Shown in pieces: positions 21,890-31,686 of a stretch of DNA of 61,824 bases (position 1 is its first letter; the number at the start of each line of letters is the position of its first letter). The translations under genes and the position numbers were made by a program. The notes below the pieces were generated by a model. It did not search any database and was not told the origin of the DNA. It saw only the letters and a list, made by a program, of their open reading frames with translations. This DNA comes from Acidimicrobiia bacterium (GTDB lineage: Bacteria; Actinomycetota; Acidimicrobiia; Spongiisociales; Spongiisociaceae), in assembly GCA_022827785.1 (NCBI GenBank), contig JAJEIM010000015.1:1-61824 (forward strand), read 5' to 3'.

Positions 21890-24800
21890 ATGACCCAGCC
21901 GAACGGTGGCGATTCCTCCCGGGTGACAGGGCTCGGGATGGCCACCGCAGCGCGATCCGAGCAACCCGTCGCGATCGTAGGCATGGCCTGCCGGTTCCCC
22001 GGCGCGGCCGACATTCCGGCCTTCTGGCGCAGCCTGGAAGAAGGCTTGAACTCGGTGGTCGAGGGGGTTCCGGGTTCCGGGCGGGGGCGTGTGGGCGAGT
22101 TGTTCCCCGATTCCATGGTTCAGAGCGAGGCCTGCCGCTTCGGGGCCTACCTGGACGACCTGACCCGGTTCGACGCGGCCTTTTTCCGTATTTCGCCGGT
22201 CGAGGCACAGCTTCTCGATCCCCAGCAGCGCCTCATGCTGGAGACGAGCTGGCGGGCGCTCGAGGACGCGGGCATGGACCCGGACCGGCTGCGGGGGAGC
22301 CGGACCGGGGTGTACGCGGGCATCAGCAACTACGACTACCGGGGTCTGATCCTGGATGCGACAGACACGGCCGAGCCTGCTCCGAGCCTCTACTCCGTGA
22401 CCGGCACCTCATTCAACACCGCGATCGGAAGGGTCGCCTACGTGCTCGGCCTGCACGGACCGGCCATCGCGGTTGACACCGCCTGTTCCTCCTCGCTGGT
22501 GGCCGTTCACCAGGCAGTGGCCGCGCTGCAGCGGGACGAGGCGGATATGGCCCTCGCAGGAGGTGTCCACACGATCCTGTCCGGACGCCTGCTGGAACTG
22601 CGCGCCAACGCCGGGATGCTGGCGCCGGACGGCCGGTGCAAGACCTTCGACGCGGCCGCTGACGGCTACGTGAGGGGAGAGGGGTGCGGGATGCTGGTCA
22701 TCAAGCGGCTCGAGGATGCCGAGGCTGACGGCGACCGCATCTGGGCGGTGATCCGAGGGACGGCGTTGAACCAGGACGGCGCCAGCCAGGGGCTGACCGT
22801 ACCGAACGGAGCGGCGCAGGAACTCGTCATAGCGGCCGCGCTGCGGCGGGCGGGGATCCGGCCGTCCGAGGTCGACTACGTGGAGACGCACGGCACCGGC
22901 ACACCGGTCGGCGATCCGATCGAGGCGCAGGCCACCGGAAACGCCTACGCGAAGGGCCGGGAGGCGGACCGTCCGCTGCTGATCGGTTCGGTGAAGACGA
23001 ACATCGGTCACCTCGAGTCGGCGGCCGGGGTTGCAGGCATTGTCAAGACCGTCCTGGCGCTGAACCATCGAGTAATCCCCAAGCACCTGAATTACCGGAC
23101 TCCGAACCCGGAGATCGACTGGGAGCGGCTCCCGCTCCGTGTGACTTCGGAAGCCACCCCCTGGCCGGTCGTTCCCGACCGGCGACCCCTGGCCGGGGTG
23201 AGCGGCTTCGGTTGGTCCGGCACCAACGCCCACGTGCTGCTGGAGGGATACGGCACGCCGGGCCCGGCGCCGGCCGCACCTGCGGACGGGCGGTGGCCCA
23301 GAGGTGCTGCCCGATCGGTCAGCATCTCCCTCCCGGCAGGGATCATGGAACAGGCGCCCCGGGAACGATTCACCCCCCGCACGACGCGCCTGCTGCCGCT
23401 GTCGGCGCGGACCCCCGAAGCCCTGCGGGACCTGGCAGAGCGCTATCTGGCACGGCTCGGCGAGAACTCCGGGGACCCGGCCACGGACGGGTTGCTGGCT
23501 GACATGGCCTGGACTGCGAGCGTGGGGCGCAGCCACTTCTCCCGGCGGGCCGGGGTCACGTTCGCCGACGCAGCTTCCCTCCGCCGGAAGTTGGGCGCTC
23601 TGGTCGCCAACGCGGAGGACATCCCATCCCGGCCGGGCGGCAGAGTCGCCTTCGCCTACACGGGCCAGGCCAGCCAGTGGGTGGGAATGGGCGAGGCGCT
23701 GTACGAGAGCGAGCCGGTGGTCCGCGCCGTCCTCGACCGATGTGACGACGTACTGCGCGAACAAAGGGACGTCTCGCTGCTCGACGTCATGTTCGGCCGG
23801 GCGGGACACGGCGACCGTCTCGACGAAGCAGCCTGGACACAGCCGGCAATCTACGCGCTGGAGTGCGCTCTCACTGCGCTGTGGGCAAGCGTGGGTATCG
23901 AGCCGGAGGTGGTGGTCGGGCACAGCCTGGGGGAGATCGCCGCGGCGCAGGCGGCCGGCGTGTACACGCTCGAGGACGGGCTCCTTTTCGCCGCGGCGCG
24001 TGGAGAGTTGATGGGGGCGCTCCCCGGCAAGGGGGCGATGGCGGCCGTTTTCGCCCCGGCGGACCGGGTGAGAGCGGCCGTCGCGCGGCAGAACGCGGCA
24101 TCGGGAAGCAACCCGGGCGTGAGCATCGCGGCTGACAACGGCGCCCAGCAGGTGGTGAGCGGCCCGGAGAAAGATGTGGAGGCGATAGTCGGCCGCTTCG
24201 AGTCGGAGGGCGTTTGGGCGCGGAAGCTGAGGAAGAGCCCCGCCTACCACAGCGCCCTGGTGGAACCGGCTCTCGATGACCTGGAAAGGGTCCTGGCATC
24301 GGTGAAGACCGCCGCAGCCTCGTGCTCCCTGGTGAGCAGCATGACCGGACGGGTCATGGAGGCCGACGGGAAGCTCGACGGCGGCTACTGGCGGCAGCAG
24401 GCCCGGCGACCGGTGGCCTTCCGTGACTGTATCGGGACGCTTGCAGACCTCGAAGTGGACGTGGTCATCGAGATCGGCCCCCGGGCGGTCCTGGGGCCGA
24501 TGGTGCTCATGGGATGGCCGGACGCGTCGGGCCGGACCCCCATCGTCCTGTCGAGCCTGAGCGGACCCCCGGATCCGTCCGACCATGACGAGGGCACCGG
24601 TTTCGAGGAAGCGGTGGCAGGCGCTTACCAGGCGGGGCTCGCCGTGACCTTCGAAGGGCTCTACGCCGGAGAGGAACGCCGCCGGGTGGCGGTTCCCGGC
24701 TACCCGTTCCAGCGCGAGCGCTACTGGGTGGAGGCGCCCAGGCGGCGCAGGAGGGATGGCGGACATCCCCTGCTGGGCGTCCACCACGAATCACCCCGTG

Positions 24801-27800
24801 GCGAGGTTCTGTTCGAGACCGAACTGTCACCGTCCGATCCGGCCTGGCTGAACGACCATCGGGTGTTCGATCGGGTGGTGGCGCCCGGCGCCCTATACGC
24901 AGCGATGGCGATAGCGGCCGCTGGGCGGGAGGGGAACGGATCGGCGACCGTCGAGGACTGCCAGCTGCAGAATGCCCTGGTCCTGCCGGAGACCGACCCC
25001 GAGACGGGTAACGGGGAGGGGAGCTGTCGCGTCCAATTGGTGATGGAGGGATCCGATCCGGCCGGCGCCCGCCGCGTCGAGGTGTTCAGCAAGGCGGACG
25101 ACGGGGACGGGTGGACGCTCCACATGGAAGCCAGGCTGTCATCTCCCGCAAGGCGCCCGACAACCAACCGGACTGATCTCGCCAAGCTCACTGCCGGCCT
25201 GTCCCCCGGAGATCCATCCGAGTTCTACCGGGCCAGGTCCGAGACCAGCGTGACCCTGGACCCCCTCTTCCGCACCCTTCGGACGCTCTGGTCCGGGGAT
25301 GGCCAGGCGGTGGGGGAGGTCGCGTTGCCGGAGATGCTGGACCTCGGCGGCCTGGAGGCACATCCGGTCCTGCTGGACGGCTGCTTCCAGGTGGCGGCGG
25401 AGGCTCGGGGCGCCGGCCTCGGCCAGGACGGGACCACCTACCTCCCGTTCGGGTGGGACCGCCTGTGGTTGTCGGAGCCGCTCCCCGCCCGGGTGTTCTG
25501 CCATGCGCGCATGAGGGAGGGGACTCTCCCCCGCACGCCCGGCGAGGCTCCGGAGGTGCTGGCGGCCGAGTTGACGATATACAGGCCGGACGGCGTCGAG
25601 ATCGGCGGCGTGAGCGGCTACACCGTGAAGCGGGCCACGCGGGATGCCCTCGTCCCGGCAGCCGAGGGCGTGAAGGACCTCCTCTACGACGTGGTGTGGC
25701 GGGACCGCCCCCTCGCTCCGGCCACGATTCCGGCGGACTTCCTACCGAGCCCGAGCGCGGTCCGGGCCCGTTCGGGAGATTTCTCCGAATACCTGGCCGC
25801 CGAAGGCGTCAGCGCAGCGGACAGGACCGCGCTGCTGACCGACCTCGAGCGGCTGTCCTGGTCGTATGCCCTTTCCACCTTGGAAGGCATGGGCTGGGAG
25901 CGCGAGAAGGGCGCCGTCACGGAGCCGGACGCTCTCGGGCGCAGTCTCGGAATCCTCGATGAGCACGGACGCCTGTTCCGCCGCCTGTTCGAGTTGCTCG
26001 AGCGGGCCGGCGCGGTGGAGACGGTCGGCAGCGGGTTCGCGGTGAAGGTCGGGAAGGACGACCCGCTCCCCGAGCACCTGGCCGGGGACCCCGAGGAGTT
26101 CGCGGACCGGATGCACACCGGGTATCCCCACGGCACCAACGAGATCGGCCTGTTCCGGCGGAGCGCGGCCGCCCTGGCCGACGTGCTGGTGGGCCAGGCC
26201 GATCCCCTGACGCTGCTGTTCGGCAGCGGCGAGCCCACCGCGGGAGACGTGTACAGGAAGGCGCCCGGGGCCCGGGCTTCCAACAAGATGCTGGGTGACG
26301 CCATCGCAGCGCTGGTCGAGGACCTGCCGGAGGGCCGGAGGCTGCGGATCCTGGAGGTGGGCGCCGGTACCGGGTCGGCTACCGCGTCGGTACTGCCGCT
26401 GTTGCCCGCCGGACGGTTCGACTACGTGTACACGGACATCTCGGCCGGCTTCTTCGCGGAGGCGGAGGGCCGCTTCGCCGATTACGAGGAGTCGATGGAG
26501 TACCGGCCGCTGGACATCGAACTCGACCCGACCTCCCAGGGCTACGAACCCCACGCATACGACATCGTCATCGCCGGCAACGTCCTGCACGCCACCCGGT
26601 ACCTGGAGGAAACGCTCGCCAACTGCCGGAAGCTGCTCGCTCCTTCGGGCCAGCTGGTGGCGCTCGAGACCCTGGGGGGCCACGGCTGGCTCGATCTGAC
26701 CTTCGGACCGCTCGACGGCTGGTGGCGGTTCGCCGACAGCTTCCGCCCGCATCATGCCCTGGTGGGTCCGGCCGTGTGGGAGCGGTCCCTGGCGAACACG
26801 GACTTCGGGGAGATCGAGATCCTGGGGCCGGTCGGCAGCAACGACGACCGGGATCGGGGCGTGATCATGGCGAGGGGACCGGTCGAGGTGGCCGAGCGAC
26901 CGGGCGTGTGGGTTCTGGCGGCGGACGGCACGGGGACGGCCGAGGCGCTCGCCGGCGAGTTGGCCGCCCGCAACCAGGCCGTTTTGATAGTGGGCGAAGA
27001 AGCGGCGGACTGTCCTTCGGGCCCGGGAGTAGGGGTCGAGCGGCTATCGATCGAGAGGGATCGCCGGGATTCATGGAGTTCGATCTTCGAAGGACTCCCC
27101 TCGGAGCTACCCCTCAACGGGGTCGTCCACCTGGTGGCATCGGACGGTCACGGGCCCGGCGCCACGGCCGGCGAGTTTGCCAGGGACGTGCGGGACGGCG
27201 CCGAGACCGCGCTGGCGCTGGTGCAAGGCATGGCCGACGCCGATGTGGCACCCGCCAAGGGTCTGTGGTTCCTGACCCGGGGCGGACAGGTCCTGGAGAA
27301 GGAGAGTGAGGGCCAGCTCTCCGGCGCCGTGCTGTGGGGGTTCGGCAAGGTGGTCGCTCGCGAGGCGGCCCACTTCCGGCCCCGGATGATCGACCTGGAC
27401 CCCGCGGCGGCCCCTCCGCTCACCGACCTCGTCGGGGAGTTACTGCATCCCGACACCGAGACCCACATCGCCTACCGGCTAGGGCTCCGCCAGGTCCCCC
27501 GGCTGGTCAGAGCCGGGGAGGTCACCGAGCGCCTGACCCTGCCCGACGGAGACGGCTGGCGGCTGGAGCCGGACGCGGGCGGCTCGCTCGATGGTCTGGC
27601 GGTCGTGCCATGGCCGGACCAGCCCCTCGAACCGCGGGACGTTCGCGTGGCGCTGGAGGCGGCCGGCCTCAACTTCTGGGATCTCTTCCGGTCGCTGGGC
27701 GTCATCGAAGAGGGCTTGTTGGGGAGGGAGTTCTGCGGCCGGGTCCTCGAAGTCGGATCAGAGGTGTCGACCGTGTCGGCGGGCGACCGAGTCGTCGGGC

Positions 27801-30800
27801 TGGCCTTCGGCACTTTCGGATCCCGGACGGTGACGCGGGAAGAGTTGGTGGCGCTCGCACCGGCGAGCATCCCGGCGGCGGATCTCGCCACGATGCCGAC
27901 CGTCTACGTGACGGCCCTACTGTCATTCGACCTGGCACGGCTGGCGGCGGGGGAGCGTGTCCTCATCCATGCCGGTGCCGGAGGGGTAGGCACCGCCGCG
28001 ATCCGCATGGCTCATGCGCTGGGAGCGGAGGTGTTCGCCACGGCGAGCACCCCCAAGCATGCCTACGTGCGGTCGCTCGGGGTGAAGCACGTATTCGACA
28101 GCCGCCGGACGGAGTTCGGCCGCCAGATCCTCGAGGCGACCGGGGGCCGCGGCGTCGACGTGGTCTTGAACAGCCTGACAAGCGAGGGGTTCATCGACGC
28201 CAGCCTCTCCTGCCTGGCGCCCGGCGGGCGGTTCGTGGAGCTGGCCGCGGTGGACATCCTGACCGAGGAGGAGATGAGTACCGCTCGCCCGGACGTTGCC
28301 TACTGGATCCTCGACCTGGACTGGCTCAAGGAGCACGACCCGCCGGTGGCGGGTGACGCCCTGAGACGGGTGATGGAACACCTGTCTGCAGGAGAGGTGG
28401 CGCCGCTGGCGCAGACCAGGTGGGCTCTGAACGAGGCGGTCTCGGCGATGAAATACATGGGGGCCGCCCGCCACAGGGGCAAGATCGTCCTCGCCGCGTC
28501 CCCCATCGAGAGTGGTCGTCTCCGGGACGACCGGACCTACCTGGTCACGGGAGGCCTCGGCGGGATCGGTTGCGCCCTGGCCGCCTGGCTGGCGGATCTG
28601 GGCGCCGGCGCCATCGTCCTCAACGGGCGGCGTGACCCGGACCCCGAGGCGGCCGCGTTGATCGAAGCCGTCCGCAGCCGGGGCACCACGGTCCAGGTGG
28701 AGTTGGCCGACGTGACGGACGGGCCGGCCATCGAGGCGATGCTCTCCCGGATCGATGCCACGTTGCCCCCGCTCGGGGGTGTCATCCACAGCGTGGGCGT
28801 GCTGTCGGACGGCGCGCTCACCAACCAGACATGGGAGAAGTTCGAGGAGGTGCTGGGGCCTAAGGTCCTGGGCGCCTGGCACCTGCACCGCGCTACCCGG
28901 GATCGCGATCTGGACATGTTCATCCTCTTCTCCAGCGTGGCGGGAGTGATGGGCAATCCCGGCCAGGCGAACCACTCGGCGGCCAACGCCTTCCTGGATC
29001 AGCTGGCAGGCCACCGCAGGGCCCTCGGGCTGGCCGGGCAGTCGATCGCGTGGGGCGCCTGGTCGGGGATCGGAGAAGCCGAGGAGCACCGGGAGCGGAT
29101 CGAGCGGGCGTTGGAGGCGAAGGGAACGGGCTGGATCACCCCGGCGCAGGGATTGGAAGCCCTCGAACAGCTGGTTCGCCAGGACGTGACGAGCGGGATG
29201 GCGGCGGCGGTGGACTGGGAGGCGATCTCTTCGGGCGACGATCAGCCCCCACCCCTGCTCGAGGACCTCCTGAGCGAAGCTGCCGACGACCGCGACCAGG
29301 CAGGGGAGACCGTCGAGGACCTCCTCACCCGCCTCCGGGATGCGGCGGGCGAAGAGCGCGAGGAGATCCTGGCGGCATTCGTGCAGAGCGAACTGCAAGC
29401 GGTCATGAGGCTCCCGAACGAGCCGCCCAGGACGGTGGATTTCTCGGACCTGGGAATGGACTCCCTGATGGCGGTGGAGTTGCGGAACCGCCTGAACCGG
29501 GCCTTCGCCGGGGAGTACACGGCGCCCAACACCGTCGTCTTCGACTATCCGAATGCCGTCGACCTCGCCCGGCACCTGGCCTCCGAACTCGGAGAGCCGG
29601 ACACGGTCTCTGCTGCGCCACAGCCGGTGCTGAGGAGGCCGCCCTCGGACGATGCGATCGCGGTCGTGGGCGTCGGGCTGCGCCTGCCCGGAGCGGACGA
29701 CGTCTCCGAGTTCTGGCGCCGGCTTGAGGCCGGTGAGAACGCCGTGACGGACGGACGCCAGGATGGCGGTCGCTGGAACGGCGTGGCCGGGGACCCCGCC
29801 GCCGATGATCCGGCCACCCGTCACGGGGCGTTCATCGAGCGGATCGACCGGTTCGACTCACGGTTCTTCCGGATATCCCCCATCGAGGCTAAGGGCATGG
29901 ATCCGAAACAACGGATGCTGCTCGAGACGGCCTGGCACGCGCTCGAGGATGCCGGGATAGACCCGGACCGGCTGCGCGGCAGCCGCACCGGCGTGTACAT
30001 GGGCGTCGGTGGCAGCGAGTACCGGCGCCTCGTGACGGCCAAGGGCATGGATGACAGCTACGCGGGCACGTCCGGAAGCATCGCGGTCGGCCGTATCGCC
30101 TTCGCCCTAGGCCTCGAGGGGCCTGCCGTTCCGGTGGACCTCGCCTGCACGTCTTCCCTGGTCGCCGTCCATCAGGCGCTGGCGGGCCTGCAGCGGGGCG
30201 AGGCGGACCTGGCGCTGGCCGGGGGTGTCAATGCGGTTCTAGCCCCTGCCGTCATGAGGTTCCTGGCGGAGACCGGACTCCTGTCGACCACCGGGCAGTG
30301 TTGGGCGTTCGACGCTTCCGCAGACGGCTACGTGAGGGGCGAGGGCTGCGGAGTGGTCGTTCTGAAGCGCCTCGGAGACGCGGAGGCGGACGGCGACCGG
30401 ATCTGGGGAGTGGTCCGGGGTTCGGCGGTAAACCAGAACGGGGCGGGTCTGGGTCTCACCCTCCCCAACGGGCCCGCCCAGGAACGAGCCATGGAGGATG
30501 CGCTTGCACAGTCGAGCGTCGAGCCAGCGGACGTGGATTACGTGGAGGCGCACGGACCGGGGACGCAGATCGGCGACGCGGTCGAGATCAATGCCACCGC
30601 CAACGTCTACGGCCGGGGCCGGGCGGAGGATCGCCCGTTGCTGATCGGTTCGGTGAAGACGAACATTGGACACCTGGAGGCTGCCGGAGGGGTAGCCGGC
30701 CTGATCAAGGTCCTGCTTGCCATGCAACGGCAGTCGATTCCGACGCACCTCAACTTCCGCGATCCGAATCCCGACATCGACTGGGAGCGCCTGCCGGTGC

Positions 30801-31498
30801 TCGTGACATCGGAACGTACAGCCTGGCCGGAGACGGCGGGCCGGCCCCCGCTCGCCGCGGTGAACTCCTTCGGGTTCTCGGGCTCCAACGCGCACCTGGT
30901 GGTGGAGGGGTACGGAGGCGGTGACGATGGATCGTCGGGCGTAGACGGCACGCGATGGCCGGCGGGCGCTCCCACTCCGGTAGCCACGTCTGTCCCGGAG
31001 GACACGGCGGACTCACCGTCGGGCGACGGATCGGGAGCACGGGGGACACGCCTGCTGCCCTTGTCGGGCAAGACTGACCGGGCACTACGCGAACTGGCCG
31101 GTCGATACCTCGGCTGGCTCGACGATCACGCGGATCGGCTTGCCGGTCCCGACCAGGGGGATTCGATGCTCGCGGATATGGCATGGACCGCTTCGATCGG
31201 CCGCAGCCATATGGAGCGAAGGGCAGCTGTCGTATTCTGCGATGTCGGATCGTTGCGTGAACAACTCACCTCTCTCGCGGGCCGCGACGAGATGGAGCAG
31301 GGCGGCGTTCCTCGGGCGGAGCGTTCCTCGGATGGCGGGTCCGAGCCGGACGACTACCGCCTGCTCGTGGAGGACGTCGCGGCCCGCTACGAGGCCGGGC
31401 AGGCGGTTCCGTTCGAGAGGCTCTTCACCGGTGAGGCCCGCCGCCGCATTTCCCTGCCCGGCTACCCCTTCCAGCGCCGCAGCCACTGGTTCGAGTGA
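21890..31498 (+). CDS. Type I polyketide synthase, KS-AT-DH-MT-ER-KR-ACP-KS with AT-deleted terminal module
   Basis: A 3202-residue highly reducing PKS. KS1 (~22-450): DTACSSS with Cys199, HGTGTPVGD, NIGHLESAAG. AT (~585-870): GHSLGE with Ser679; SPAYHSA at the specificity position suggests malonyl-CoA. DH (~955-1230): DHRVFDRVVAP and LLDGCFQ. C-methyltransferase (~1480-1600): ILEVGAGTGSATA. ER (~1880-2200): IHAGAGGVGTAAIRMA. KR (~2215-2400): YLVTGGLGGIGCALA. ACP (~2490-2570): GMDSLMA with Ser2525. KS2 (~2585-3005): DLACTSS with Cys2753, HGPGTQIGD, NIGHLEAAGG. KS2 is followed by the KS-AT linker joined directly to a post-AT linker (PGYPFQRRSHWFE) and a stop. The first-module order is that of fungal-type iterative reducing PKSs. 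AGGAG precedes ATG 21890. KR has His at the usual catalytic Tyr (GQANHSAANAF). Product: probably a reduced, alpha-methylated chain (inference). Confidence 0.95.
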   Translation: MTQPNGGDSSRVTGLGMATAARSEQPVAIVGMACRFPGAADIPAFWRSLEEGLNSVVEGVPGSGRGRVGELFPDSMVQSEACRFGAYLDDLTRFDAAFFRISPVEAQLLDPQQRLMLETSWRALEDAGMDPDRLRGSRTGVYAGISNYDYRGLILDATDTAEPAPSLYSVTGTSFNTAIGRVAYVLGLHGPAIAVDTACSSSLVAVHQAVAALQRDEADMALAGGVHTILSGRLLELRANAGMLAPDGRCKTFDAAADGYVRGEGCGMLVIKRLEDAEADGDRIWAVIRGTALNQDGASQGLTVPNGAAQELVIAAALRRAGIRPSEVDYVETHGTGTPVGDPIEAQATGNAYAKGREADRPLLIGSVKTNIGHLESAAGVAGIVKTVLALNHRVIPKHLNYRTPNPEIDWERLPLRVTSEATPWPVVPDRRPLAGVSGFGWSGTNAHVLLEGYGTPGPAPAAPADGRWPRGAARSVSISLPAGIMEQAPRERFTPRTTRLLPLSARTPEALRDLAERYLARLGENSGDPATDGLLADMAWTASVGRSHFSRRAGVTFADAASLRRKLGALVANAEDIPSRPGGRVAFAYTGQASQWVGMGEALYESEPVVRAVLDRCDDVLREQRDVSLLDVMFGRAGHGDRLDEAAWTQPAIYALECALTALWASVGIEPEVVVGHSLGEIAAAQAAGVYTLEDGLLFAAARGELMGALPGKGAMAAVFAPADRVRAAVARQNAASGSNPGVSIAADNGAQQVVSGPEKDVEAIVGRFESEGVWARKLRKSPAYHSALVEPALDDLERVLASVKTAAASCSLVSSMTGRVMEADGKLDGGYWRQQARRPVAFRDCIGTLADLEVDVVIEIGPRAVLGPMVLMGWPDASGRTPIVLSSLSGPPDPSDHDEGTGFEEAVAGAYQAGLAVTFEGLYAGEERRRVAVPGYPFQRERYWVEAPRRRRRDGGHPLLGVHHESPRGEVLFETELSPSDPAWLNDHRVFDRVVAPGALYAAMAIAAAGREGNGSATVEDCQLQNALVLPETDPETGNGEGSCRVQLVMEGSDPAGARRVEVFSKADDGDGWTLHMEARLSSPARRPTTNRTDLAKLTAGLSPGDPSEFYRARSETSVTLDPLFRTLRTLWSGDGQAVGEVALPEMLDLGGLEAHPVLLDGCFQVAAEARGAGLGQDGTTYLPFGWDRLWLSEPLPARVFCHARMREGTLPRTPGEAPEVLAAELTIYRPDGVEIGGVSGYTVKRATRDALVPAAEGVKDLLYDVVWRDRPLAPATIPADFLPSPSAVRARSGDFSEYLAAEGVSAADRTALLTDLERLSWSYALSTLEGMGWEREKGAVTEPDALGRSLGILDEHGRLFRRLFELLERAGAVETVGSGFAVKVGKDDPLPEHLAGDPEEFADRMHTGYPHGTNEIGLFRRSAAALADVLVGQADPLTLLFGSGEPTAGDVYRKAPGARASNKMLGDAIAALVEDLPEGRRLRILEVGAGTGSATASVLPLLPAGRFDYVYTDISAGFFAEAEGRFADYEESMEYRPLDIELDPTSQGYEPHAYDIVIAGNVLHATRYLEETLANCRKLLAPSGQLVALETLGGHGWLDLTFGPLDGWWRFADSFRPHHALVGPAVWERSLANTDFGEIEILGPVGSNDDRDRGVIMARGPVEVAERPGVWVLAADGTGTAEALAGELAARNQAVLIVGEEAADCPSGPGVGVERLSIERDRRDSWSSIFEGLPSELPLNGVVHLVASDGHGPGATAGEFARDVRDGAETALALVQGMADADVAPAKGLWFLTRGGQVLEKESEGQLSGAVLWGFGKVVAREAAHFRPRMIDLDPAAAPPLTDLVGELLHPDTETHIAYRLGLRQVPRLVRAGEVTERLTLPDGDGWRLEPDAGGSLDGLAVVPWPDQPLEPRDVRVALEAAGLNFWDLFRSLGVIEEGLLGREFCGRVLEVGSEVSTVSAGDRVVGLAFGTFGSRTVTREELVALAPASIPAADLATMPTVYVTALLSFDLARLAAGERVLIHAGAGGVGTAAIRMAHALGAEVFATASTPKHAYVRSLGVKHVFDSRRTEFGRQILEATGGRGVDVVLNSLTSEGFIDASLSCLAPGGRFVELAAVDILTEEEMSTARPDVAYWILDLDWLKEHDPPVAGDALRRVMEHLSAGEVAPLAQTRWALNEAVSAMKYMGAARHRGKIVLAASPIESGRLRDDRTYLVTGGLGGIGCALAAWLADLGAGAIVLNGRRDPDPEAAALIEAVRSRGTTVQVELADVTDGPAIEAMLSRIDATLPPLGGVIHSVGVLSDGALTNQTWEKFEEVLGPKVLGAWHLHRATRDRDLDMFILFSSVAGVMGNPGQANHSAANAFLDQLAGHRRALGLAGQSIAWGAWSGIGEAEEHRERIERALEAKGTGWITPAQGLEALEQLVRQDVTSGMAAAVDWEAISSGDDQPPPLLEDLLSEAADDRDQAGETVEDLLTRLRDAAGEEREEILAAFVQSELQAVMRLPNEPPRTVDFSDLGMDSLMAVELRNRLNRAFAGEYTAPNTVVFDYPNAVDLARHLASELGEPDTVSAAPQPVLRRPPSDDAIAVVGVGLRLPGADDVSEFWRRLEAGENAVTDGRQDGGRWNGVAGDPAADDPATRHGAFIERIDRFDSRFFRISPIEAKGMDPKQRMLLETAWHALEDAGIDPDRLRGSRTGVYMGVGGSEYRRLVTAKGMDDSYAGTSGSIAVGRIAFALGLEGPAVPVDLACTSSLVAVHQALAGLQRGEADLALAGGVNAVLAPAVMRFLAETGLLSTTGQCWAFDASADGYVRGEGCGVVVLKRLGDAEADGDRIWGVVRGSAVNQNGAGLGLTLPNGPAQERAMEDALAQSSVEPADVDYVEAHGPGTQIGDAVEINATANVYGRGRAEDRPLLIGSVKTNIGHLEAAGGVAGLIKVLLAMQRQSIPTHLNFRDPNPDIDWERLPVLVTSERTAWPETAGRPPLAAVNSFGFSGSNAHLVVEGYGGGDDGSSGVDGTRWPAGAPTPVATSVPEDTADSPSGDGSGARGTRLLPLSGKTDRALRELAGRYLGWLDDHADRLAGPDQGDSMLADMAWTASIGRSHMERRAAVVFCDVGSLREQLTSLAGRDEMEQGGVPRAERSSDGGSEPDDYRLLVEDVAARYEAGQAVPFERLFTGEARRRISLPGYPFQRRSHWFE

Positions 31499-31686
31499 CA
31501 CGGGTCAAAGTGCCCGCGAGGTCTCTCTCACCTGACGACTGACGGCCGGCACCGGGTCGACCGCCGGGTGTCATCTCAACAGCGCCGAAGCCTGCCTGTC
31601 TCCTCAACGTCCGCGCGTCGGAACCTTGCAGGGTCTGACGGCCGGCTCCGGTGATGGTGGTCCGCCAACGTCCTACAATCGGGCTG

